Assembly: GCA_018710805.1 (NCBI GenBank)
Contig: DVJG01000201.1
Span: 1 to 17,552, forward strand
From: Candidatus Faecousia faecipullorum
GTDB taxonomy: Bacteria; Bacillota; Clostridia; Oscillospirales; Oscillospiraceae
Reading direction: 5' to 3'
Length of the DNA stretch: 17,552 bases
In this document: positions 1 through 6,182 of the stretch, one piece after another
Position numbering within the stretch: position 1 is the first letter of the stretch
How the letters are laid out: each line of letters begins with the position of its first letter
The notes under the pieces: model-generated
The model's input: the letters and a program-made list of their open reading frames with translations, nothing else
Databases searched by the model: none
Told to the model about the DNA's origin: nothing
Position numbers and translations under genes: made by a program

Positions 1-25
1 AAACCACCCTATGAGAGGAAAATAG

Positions 26-562
26 ATGAGAGAGAAATCAAATCAGAAAGCACGGTCAGATTCTGATTTCGCAGAGGAGTTTTATGAGCAGTATAAAGGC
101 TTGATGTATCGATTGGCACTGCACCTTACAGATAACAAACATAATAGTGAAGATCTGGTACAGGAAACCCTTAGTTTGCTGCTGAATAAGCTCGACATAC
201 TTAGAGCTTTGGAACCGCCACAGATCGAAGCCTATATTGTGCGTACAATGCGAAATATCCGGATCAATGAACGGAGACGTTCCGAAATTATTCCCATGGT
301 GTCTATTGAGGAACTCAAAACATCTTTACAAGAGGAAGATGTCTTGTGTAAGAAAAACTCTGATGGTATGCTTACCCACTTAGAAGTTGTTCTATTGATG
401 GAAAAGCTTTCTCCGGAGGATCGGCTATTACTTAATGGCTGCTACCTACAGGGCCTATCCGCAGAGGAACTTGCGAAGCAGTTGGGATGTAATCCAAATT
501 CTATCCGAATGAAGCTGACCCGTGCCCGTAAACATGCATTCCATTTGTTGAAAGGAAAGTGA
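26..562 (+). CDS. ECF-like sigma-70 family RNA polymerase sigma factor
   Basis: A 178-residue protein with the two-domain layout of a short (ECF-type) sigma factor. Region 2 covers roughly residues 18-85 (FYEQYKGLMYRLALHL, then SEDLVQETL, ending in a basic RNINERRR stretch that would contact the -10 element). Region 4 covers roughly residues 125-175, where LSAEELAKQLGCNPNSIRMK is a helix-turn-helix for -35 recognition. It would direct RNA polymerase to a small regulon. The ATG at 26 follows an AGAGG Shine-Dalgarno at 14-18. The next gene starts 11 bases after the stop and encodes a membrane protein with a cytoplasmic N-terminus, the usual sigma/anti-sigma pairing. An own-promoter or autoregulated start cannot be judged because only 25 upstream bases are present. 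The family is clear; the regulon is unknown. Confidence 0.85.
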   Translation: MREKSNQKARSDSDFAEEFYEQYKGLMYRLALHLTDNKHNSEDLVQETLSLLLNKLDILRALEPPQIEAYIVRTMRNIRINERRRSEIIPMVSIEELKTSLQEEDVLCKKNSDGMLTHLEVVLLMEKLSPEDRLLLNGCYLQGLSAEELAKQLGCNPNSIRMKLTRARKHAFHLLKGK

Positions 563-573
563 GGTGATGGTAT

Positions 574-1347
574 ATGGAAAAAGATATCTATGAGCAATAT
601 GTAGACGCAACGATTGCCGTCTTTATGGAAGAATATTCCGATGCTGAAACAGAATACCTCCTGAAGAAATGCAAAGAAGAACCTTTGAATGAAGAATTTC
701 CCGAGGAACTGGACATTAAGTGCAAAGAATTGATTCGGAAATCCTTTGCAAAAAAGAAACGCCAAAAGGCTCTCAAAGCATCCAAACGTATATTGCAAAG
801 AGTTGCAGTTTTCGTGCTTGTCTCAACAAGCGCCTTCTCTGTGCTGTTTTTAACAGTAGAGGCAGTGCGTACACCAATCATCAATTTTTACTTGGAGAAT
901 TACTCGGATCATTCTGTAGTCACGATTCGAGGTGATGAGAATGATCAGTCAGCGCAAAGCATGGAAAGAAAAACTGAGTTCACGGAAGAATTCTTAATAT
1001 ACAACGACATGCTGGAAAATTCTTTGCCATCATCGTATCAATTTGAGATGGATTCTATAGACGATGACAAGTATGGCTTTATCATGTATAGGGATCGCAT
1101 ATCAGGGACAGACGTATGCTTCGAGATACGGAATAGTTCCGGTAATATGAAAATTGATACAGAGAACTGTGATTACTATGAAGAAATAATGATAGGCAGT
1201 CAACAGGGGCTCTATATTGAAAAAGAAGGAAGGAAAACAATACTTTGGATTGACTCCAAAACGGAAGCAATTTGCTCGCTCATTGCCGACGATATGGATA
1301 AAAACCTCTTAATATCTCTTGGACAGAAAATGATTTCTGCATTATAA
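574..1347 (+). CDS. Membrane-anchored DUF4367-like protein, probable anti-sigma factor
   Basis: A 257-residue single-pass membrane protein. Residues 1-75 are charged and cytoplasmic (EEYSDAETEYLLKKCKEE, then a basic KKKRQKALKASKR stretch). A transmembrane segment lies at about 76-96 (VAVFVLVSTSAFSVLFLTV). The outer part (about 100-257) ends in a DUF4367-type pattern: a YGFIMYRD strand, GLYIEKEGRKTILWID, and a final helix DMDKNLLISLGQKMI. Such proteins commonly sit beside ECF-like sigma genes and are thought to hold the sigma factor at the membrane; that role here is inferred from position and topology. The start at 574 is chosen for its GAGGTGAT site at 561-568, almost touching the sigma gene stop, which suggests coupled translation. 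There is no recognisable zinc-binding anti-sigma HxxxCxxC motif. Confidence 0.7.
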   Translation: MEKDIYEQYVDATIAVFMEEYSDAETEYLLKKCKEEPLNEEFPEELDIKCKELIRKSFAKKKRQKALKASKRILQRVAVFVLVSTSAFSVLFLTVEAVRTPIINFYLENYSDHSVVTIRGDENDQSAQSMERKTEFTEEFLIYNDMLENSLPSSYQFEMDSIDDDKYGFIMYRDRISGTDVCFEIRNSSGNMKIDTENCDYYEEIMIGSQQGLYIEKEGRKTILWIDSKTEAICSLIADDMDKNLLISLGQKMISAL

Positions 1348-1367
1348 TTTTTTAAAAGGAGTTTGAC

Positions 1368-1778
1368 ATGAAACGATTTGCAAATTTAATTTTAGCGGTA
1401 CTTATTTTGCTATTCGCAGCTGTTCCGGTATATGCAGCAGAGAATGAGAGCATTCAGCCTCGCTATACATATATTGCCTCGTTTACAGCCTCCATGCTAG
1501 TTCATTCGAACACGGGAATTTCCACTTGCACAGGGTTCGTAAAGGTTAACCCAGGATATAAAGCGAAGGTGGTTTGCAGATTGCAAAAACAAGTGGACTC
1601 TGCGTGGGAGACTGTCAAAACCTGGGAGGGAACAGGAGATGGGTATGCAAATGTAAGCGAAAAATGGGCTGTGTATAGCTACTATAATTACCGAGTATAT
1701 GTCACAGCTTATGTATATGATTCTGATGGAAACATTGTGGAAACTGCCGCCAATGTTGACTACGCTGATTACGTTTGA
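1368..1778 (+). CDS. Small secreted protein of unknown function
   Basis: A 136-residue protein with a clear signal peptide (MKRFANLILAVLILLFAAVPVYA, cleavage near residue 23-24). The mature part of about 112 residues is rich in Tyr, Val and Thr in a beta-strand rhythm (YTYIASFTASMLVHS, GYKAKVVCRLQKQVDSAW, YYNYRVYVTAYVYDSDG). Two cysteines (in STCTGF and VVCRLQ) could form a disulfide. It resembles small exported Firmicutes proteins found behind sigma/anti-sigma pairs, possibly the DUF6147 type, but I cannot confirm a family. AAAGGAG at 1355-1361 precedes the ATG by six bases. It is the last gene of the sigma unit and is followed at once by a terminator, so it could be the unit's effector or a ligand of the outer part of the membrane protein. 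Confidence 0.7.
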   Translation: MKRFANLILAVLILLFAAVPVYAAENESIQPRYTYIASFTASMLVHSNTGISTCTGFVKVNPGYKAKVVCRLQKQVDSAWETVKTWEGTGDGYANVSEKWAVYSYYNYRVYVTAYVYDSDGNIVETAANVDYADYV

Positions 1779-1792
1779 TCGCTAAATATTTT

Positions 1793-1821
1793 GAACCGCC
1801 GATTTTCGGCGGTTCTTTTTT
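1793..1821 (+). terminator. Rho-independent terminator of the sigma operon
   Basis: A perfect 10-bp stem, GAACCGCCGA (1793-1802) and TCGGCGGTTC (1806-1815), with a TTT loop, followed by six T residues (1816-1821). It lies 14 bases after the stop of the secreted protein gene and closes the three-gene unit. Confidence 0.93.
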
Positions 1822-2177
1822 GTTACAAAAGGGCATATTGAATTGTCTTCTTTAATAGGTGGAGTTTCGACGTGAAACGCCTGCTACATTATGGCATGGG
1901 GGCAATATCCATATGTTCCTAAAGAAATGTATCTGCGTCCCTGGCAATTTTTCTGAAAGATGTCTTTTGATTCAGTCTTTTATTGCTGGGCCCCATTGTA
2001 TATTTCTTTTACATAATGTTGTAAACCGCAAATTTGAGAGACGGCCAGGATAATCCAGTTTGGATATCCCGGTCGTTTTCTGCATTCTGCGGATTGACAG
2101 CCATCTGTGACATTCGCAGGTGGTTGTAATGTTAAAACGCCAGTGGCAGGCATATCTGCTGGAATATCCATAATTTG
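1822..2177. other. Intergenic region, no supported gene
   Basis: 356 bases between the sigma-operon terminator and the XRE regulator. The short frames here have no ribosome binding site and no recognisable protein. An imperfect inverted repeat at about 2039-2080 (around GGATAATCCA and TGGATATCC, followed by GTTTT) might be a weak terminator. TTGACA at 2094-2099 has no -10 element at a normal distance. This stretch may include a left boundary of the pilus/recombinase island, but I see no att-like duplication. Confidence 0.4.
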
Positions 2178-2206
2178 CCAATTCAAAAATCAACATTTTG
2201 AATTGG
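2178..2206 (+). promoter_or_regulatory. Perfect 11-bp inverted repeat at the XRE gene ribosome binding site
   Basis: CCAATTCAAAA (2178-2188) and TTTTGAATTGG (2196-2206) are perfectly complementary across a 7-base spacer. The right arm ends inside the GGAGG Shine-Dalgarno (2205-2209) of the XRE regulator. As DNA it is a plausible dimer operator for autoregulation; as RNA it would hide part of the ribosome binding site. The symmetry is seen directly; the regulatory use is inferred. Confidence 0.6.
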
Positions 2207-2215
2207 AGGATTATT

Positions 2216-2503
2216 ATGTACAACACAAAGGATTTTGCCGAGCGGCTGCGTTATCTGCGGAAGTCGAAAGGACTGACCCAGGAGCGGCTTGCTCAGGAGT
2301 TACATATCAGCGTTACCCACGAAGGAAAGTTGGAAAACGGCAGCAGGACCCCATCTGTGGATTTGTTGGTTTTAATCAGCGACTACTTCTCTATTTCTCT
2401 GGATTATCTGCTCAAGGGCAAAAATCAGCCAACGGACAGCGTGAAGAAAGCGGTTCAGGAGGCGATTCGGGAGCTGAGACGGCTGGAAAGCCTGCTCCCA
2501 TAA
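2216..2503 (+). CDS. XRE-family helix-turn-helix transcriptional regulator
   Basis: A 95-residue DNA-binding protein. Residues 7-65 form an HTH_3/XRE domain (RLRYLRKSKGLTQERLAQEL, then LENGSRTPSVDLLVLISDYF and SLDYLLKGK), followed by a helical tail (SVKKAVQEAIRELRRLESLL) suited to dimerisation. The ATG at 2216 is preferred over an in-frame TTG at 2198, because GGAGG at 2205-2209 is correctly spaced for the ATG and lies downstream of the TTG. Its own ribosome site overlaps a perfect inverted repeat, so autoregulation is likely. It is transcribed toward the pilus locus and may control it or the element's mobility; target unknown. The recognition-helix region (ISVTHEGKLENG) is unusual in lacking the common ST-IS pattern. 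Confidence 0.87.
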   Translation: MYNTKDFAERLRYLRKSKGLTQERLAQELHISVTHEGKLENGSRTPSVDLLVLISDYFSISLDYLLKGKNQPTDSVKKAVQEAIRELRRLESLLP

Positions 2504-2965
2504 AGGAATCCGTACAACAAGGGTGGGGGAACCCACCCTACGCCGTCGTAAACAAACCGGAGTTTTCAAGTTACAATTTAAGCACGGCAACGATTTTGTT
2601 GCCGTATTTGCAACTTGTCAACTCCATACCCATTCACCAGGCACATTCCCATTGCTTCGAGCCAAAGCGGTCTCTGCGCCATGAGCTGGGGTGGAACATC
2701 TCGGTTCCACCTCAGGGAGCGAATCACAGAAGGGCCGCAGCTGCCGGATGGCTCCCGGCAGGGCGAGGACAGGCGATGGGGACAATGATACTCCCGCCCA
2801 GTCACAGTCGGCATTTCACCACAGGCAATGAGGGCGGTTTCGAGAGATCCTCGAGGGGGTGCGACCCCCGTGGAGCGGTCAGCCCACCGCCGTCTGGTGA
2901 CTTCCTTTTGCATTTCAGGGTGTCGAGGACAAGAAGAAATGCGATCACACAAAAAGGAGAAATCC
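2504..2965 (+). other. Gene-free, hairpin-rich leader region before the MazF-like gene
   Basis: 462 bases with no supported gene but seven short perfect inverted repeats: GGGTGGG/CCCACCC (2521-2538), CGGCAAC/GTTGCCG (2585-2604), GGTGGAAC/GTTCCACC (2690-2711), CTGCCGG/CCGGCAG (2741-2761), GGGGGT/ACCCCC (2855-2869), GCGGT/ACCGC (2875-2890) and GCATTTC/GAAATGC (2910-2942). The last ends nine bases before the next gene's ribosome site. None carries a long T-run. The region could be a structured 5' leader, a cis-acting replication or transfer site, or decayed DNA. A 129-codon antisense frame (2578-2967) crosses it; I do not call it a gene, as no ribosome site or domain supports it. Confidence 0.5.
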
Positions 2966-3502
2966 ATGGAAAATCGATTTTTACGAGGCGACCTCTACCG
3001 GGCCAACCTGGGAGAGGGCATGGGCTACGAGCTGAGCGGTGTCTGTAACGTGGTTATCGTACAGAACGACACCGGCAATTTACATAGCCCCAATGTCATT
3101 GTCGCAGGACTCGCTGCCAAGAACGGGAACTTCCGAAGAAATCCCGTATACGCCTTTATCCGTACCCCGGAGGGCCAGAACCCTACCATTGCCGACCTGG
3201 CCCAGCTCCGGACGGTGGATAAATCCAGGCTGGTGGACTATCTGGGCCATCTAAGCCAACGAGATATCGACGGCATCGACCGGGCACTGCGGATCAGCCT
3301 GGGACTGTCTCCGGCGGTTCGGGAGGATTCCATGCTGCTGACCCTCTGCGGCAACTGCGCCAGAAACTTTTTTCACAACCCTGACTACCGCATCTGCCGA
3401 GCCAATCCCTTTCAAAACGAGACGGATGTTTGCACCGTCTGCAACTACCGCCGTGGCTTTGACTATGTGATACAGCGACGGCTGGGCAGAAATGAAGAAT
3501 AG
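2966..3502 (+). CDS. MazF/PemK-fold protein lacking catalytic residues, with C-terminal Cys-rich zinc-ribbon-like tail
   Basis: A 178-residue protein. Residues 7-114 align without gaps in the first half to the MazF/PemK fold (RGDLYRANLGEGMG, VVIVQNDTGN, SPNVIVAG, then LRTVDKSRLVDYLGHLS and ALRISLGL). MazF toxins are single-strand RNA endonucleases. Here the two residues known to be needed for cleavage in Bacillus subtilis MazF (Arg25 and Thr48) are Cys27 and Ala50, so the protein is probably not a MazF-type nuclease. Residues 115-178 are an extension with C128-x2-C131, C144 and C156-x2-C159, which looks like a zinc ribbon. No antitoxin gene precedes it. The ATG at 2966 follows AAGGAG (2954-2959); longer in-frame starts lack a ribosome site. 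It stands immediately before the pilus genes, separated by a terminator-like hairpin. An RNA-binding or regulatory role is inference. Confidence 0.75.
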   Translation: MENRFLRGDLYRANLGEGMGYELSGVCNVVIVQNDTGNLHSPNVIVAGLAAKNGNFRRNPVYAFIRTPEGQNPTIADLAQLRTVDKSRLVDYLGHLSQRDIDGIDRALRISLGLSPAVREDSMLLTLCGNCARNFFHNPDYRICRANPFQNETDVCTVCNYRRGFDYVIQRRLGRNEE

Positions 3503-3512
3503 TCAAAAAACA

Positions 3513-3555
3513 AAACGGTTCCGAATCTCCCAGGGAGGCTCGGAACCGTTTCTTT
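3513..3555 (+). terminator. Terminator or attenuator between MazF-like gene and pilin operon
   Basis: A perfect 12-bp stem, AAACGGTTCCGA (3513-3524) with TCGGAACCGTTT (3540-3551), with an inner CTCCC/GGGAG pairing (3527-3537), followed by a broken T-run (TTTCTTTG). It starts ten bases after the MazF-like stop. No separate promoter is evident before the adhesin gene at 3579, so it may act as a partial terminator limiting entry into the pilus operon. Confidence 0.75.
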
Positions 3556-3578
3556 GTCACAAGGAAAGGAAGGTGTTC

Positions 3579-6182
3579 ATGAAACGACCTTTACGGCGGA
3601 TGACTGCGTTTTTTCTGGCTCTGGCGATCTCTGCTGCCATGATGCCCTATGCCTTTGCATCGCAGCAGGATGCAGCCCCCACGGAAAATGCGGCATCCCC
3701 GCCTGAAACTACACTCCAAACAGAACCTACAGAAACCACTGAACCGACGGAAACGCTTCCAGAGGAGGAAACGGATTCCACAGAGACTACAGAAGAAACA
3801 ACTGCCCCTACGGAAGAAGCTACTGACCCTACGGAGGAATCAACCGAACCTGAATCTTCGGATATGGCGGAGTTCCCGCCCTTGGAGGACGGCGTTATGC
3901 TTGCCGCCGGGACTATTGGCAACGTACAGCTCTTCGACCAGGCCAGTCCCAACTACACCACCTACCTGAAGTCCCAGCTGACAGTGACTTATAAGCCCAA
4001 TGGGACGGATGCCAGTAAGACGGCGTATATCAAAAACCTTGGCTGGCACTTCGCCAGGATCAACGGCGTATCCTACCCGGACGATCCCATTTACTGTATC
4101 GAACCCCATAAGAACTTCGCCGCCAGCACCTCGGGAAATTTTGTAGACCAGGATACGACATTGTCCGGAAGCGGCTCCTCCCACGGGGCCGACGTCTGGT
4201 ATTCCATGCCAACATCGTATCGACGAGCTATCGGCTTGGTGCTTCTGTACAGCGACCAGATGTGGGACGATGCCTACAAAGTTTCCTCCACGCCTATGGC
4301 CAGCAATCCAAACGTCCCTCTGCGTATTGCGACCCAGTTTCTCATTTATGAGATCGTCATGGGCCTCCGGGATGCGGATACCTTCCAGATGAAGCCCTCC
4401 AATGGTTACACCAGCGGGAATATCTTCTACAACGCAGGTGTGGACAACGTGTCCGGCTTTGCCACCAATTACAATGCCATTGTGGGAAATGTCCAGGAGG
4501 CCATGAAGGTCCCCAGCTTTACCAGCCGAGACAGCGGCTCTGTCCCCACCATCTCCCTGACTGGAGAGGAAACTGTGGTCACGGATTCCAACGGCGTGGT
4601 GTCCCACTTTACGTTCCAGAATGGAAACGGGGCGAAGTTCCGGACTTCGGGAAATCAGTTCTACATCCAGCAGACTGGAAGCATTTCGCCGTCAACGGTG
4701 TTCAAGGGAACACGGTATCTGCCCTCGGCGGACAGCTCCACCTTCTCCATTTACTACGGCGGGACCTCCACTTACCAGACCTGCATCAAGCTGTATCAGC
4801 CGTTGGAAAGTGAGCTAAACGCCTACTTTAAACTGAAACCCTCCACGGGTTCCCTGGCGCTGGTCAAGACCACAGACGACGGTCAGAATCTTGCAGGCTG
4901 GCAATTTTCCATCTATTCGGACTCCGCCTGCCAGAACTTGGTGTCCGGCCCCCATACCACGGATGGGAATGGCAAGCTCACCGTGAAGGACCTGTCTGCG
5001 GGGACATTCTACGTTAAGGAGATCGGTCACAAGGATTCGGGCATCGATTCCCAATACCAGTGCGATGGCCAAAACCCACAGAAGGTGACCATTTCCAGCG
5101 GGGAGACGGCATCCGTGACTTTCCGCAACAAGAAAATCGGCGGCAGTATCCAGATACGGAAAACCACGAACACAGGAACAGATTTGGCTGGTTGGAAGAT
5201 TGGAATTTACACCGATGCCGAATGTACTGTGCCGGTACAAGGCAGCCCCTTCACCACAGGAACGGACGGAACCATCCAGGTCTCTGATATCCTGCCCGGT
5301 ACTTACTACGCCAAGGAGGAGATTGGGGATGACCCCTATTGGGAAATGGATACAGCAGTGAAAACCGTTACAGTGGTTGCCAATGAAACGGCTACTGTGA
5401 CTTGTCACAATGTCCAGAAGGGAAAGATAAAAATCCAAAAGGCCCTCACTGCGGACGGCCCGCTCTCTGGCTGGAAGTTCAAGGTTACGGATGAAAACGG
5501 CAAGGAGACTTCTGGCTCGCCTTTTACCACAAATTCGGAAGGTGTCATTCTCAGCGGCAATCTGCTGCCGGGAACCTACACCGTCGAGGAGTTGCTCCCG
5601 AAGGACAGTCCGTATTTCTGCCAGTCGGAGAATCCTCAGACGGTTACCGTTACAGCGGGTGACACCGCCGAGGTGAGCTTCACAAATGCTCTGCGGCCCG
5701 GGAAGATATCCATTGAAAAGGTGGATACCAATGGGGAACCCCTGGCGGGAGCCAAGTTCCTGCTGGAATGGAGCCGGGACGGAGAAGCGTGGGAGCCAAT
5801 CTCCTTTTCCGATAAGGAGGAGGCTGTGTTCGGCGGCTGTTCCAACCCTGACCTGGAGAATGGTTGCCTAACCACCGGAGACGATGGAAAGCTCTCCTGG
5901 GAGAATCTGTACCCGGGAGCATTTTACCGCCTGACCGAGCTGGAAGCACCGGATGGGTATCAGCTTCTGCCGGATACCGCATACGAAGGAAAATTACCCC
6001 CCGAAGGGCTGGAACTACAGCTACGAGTTGTGAATACGCCGATGTTTACGCTTCCTCAAACCGGCGTGAACACATTGGCATGGTTCCGCATGGCTTCTGT
6101 GTTCAGCGGGCTAATCTGCCTGCTGCTTCTGCTGTGGTCTTGGAAATCTAAGTTTTTTGAAAAAAGGAAGGAGTTCAAATGA
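3579..6182 (+). CDS. Sortase-anchored thioester-domain adhesin with four SpaA/Cna-B repeats (likely pilus tip or ancillary subunit)
   Basis: An 867-residue cell-wall surface protein. Signal peptide at about 1-27 (cleavage after AFA). Residues 34-95 are a Thr/Glu/Pro stalk of low complexity. A thioester (TQXA-type) domain follows, with Cys173 in IYCIEPHK and Gln253 in ATQFLIYE, the pair that forms an internal Cys-Gln thioester able to bind host surfaces covalently. Four SpaA/Cna-B-like modules start near residues 424, 523, 614 and 708, each with a K-containing first strand (LALVKTT, IQIRKTT, IKIQKAL, ISIEKVD) and an E-box-like strand (YVKEI, YAKEE, TVEEL, LTELEAPDGY), as in isopeptide-stabilised domains. 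LPQTG at 825-829, a hydrophobic helix and a basic tail (KSKFFEKRKEFK) form the sorting signal. The ATG at 3579 follows GGAAGG at 3568-3573; the longer frame back to 3492 runs through the terminator hairpin and is rejected. The stop overlaps the next start (ATGA). Confidence 0.9.
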   Translation: MKRPLRRMTAFFLALAISAAMMPYAFASQQDAAPTENAASPPETTLQTEPTETTEPTETLPEEETDSTETTEETTAPTEEATDPTEESTEPESSDMAEFPPLEDGVMLAAGTIGNVQLFDQASPNYTTYLKSQLTVTYKPNGTDASKTAYIKNLGWHFARINGVSYPDDPIYCIEPHKNFAASTSGNFVDQDTTLSGSGSSHGADVWYSMPTSYRRAIGLVLLYSDQMWDDAYKVSSTPMASNPNVPLRIATQFLIYEIVMGLRDADTFQMKPSNGYTSGNIFYNAGVDNVSGFATNYNAIVGNVQEAMKVPSFTSRDSGSVPTISLTGEETVVTDSNGVVSHFTFQNGNGAKFRTSGNQFYIQQTGSISPSTVFKGTRYLPSADSSTFSIYYGGTSTYQTCIKLYQPLESELNAYFKLKPSTGSLALVKTTDDGQNLAGWQFSIYSDSACQNLVSGPHTTDGNGKLTVKDLSAGTFYVKEIGHKDSGIDSQYQCDGQNPQKVTISSGETASVTFRNKKIGGSIQIRKTTNTGTDLAGWKIGIYTDAECTVPVQGSPFTTGTDGTIQVSDILPGTYYAKEEIGDDPYWEMDTAVKTVTVVANETATVTCHNVQKGKIKIQKALTADGPLSGWKFKVTDENGKETSGSPFTTNSEGVILSGNLLPGTYTVEELLPKDSPYFCQSENPQTVTVTAGDTAEVSFTNALRPGKISIEKVDTNGEPLAGAKFLLEWSRDGEAWEPISFSDKEEAVFGGCSNPDLENGCLTTGDDGKLSWENLYPGAFYRLTELEAPDGYQLLPDTAYEGKLPPEGLELQLRVVNTPMFTLPQTGVNTLAWFRMASVFSGLICLLLLLWSWKSKFFEKRKEFK

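Noticed and set aside
2094..2130. TTGACA followed by TGTAAT as a promoter for the XRE gene
   Set aside because: The spacer is 25 bases, too long for a sigma-70 promoter.
2578..2967. Minus-strand 129-codon frame in the hairpin-rich leader
   Set aside because: No ribosome site, odd composition and no domain. It may look conserved only because the DNA beneath it is.
2107..3048. Plus-strand 313-codon frame across the XRE gene and the hairpin region
   Set aside because: It overlaps the well-supported XRE gene in another frame, has no ribosome site and no protein-like pattern.
2966..3502. Ordinary MazF toxin of a type II toxin-antitoxin pair
   Set aside because: Both catalytic positions are replaced and no antitoxin gene lies next to it.
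3840..5438. Minus-strand frames of 255 and 207 codons
   Set aside because: Shadows of the SpaA-repeat adhesin; no starts or families.
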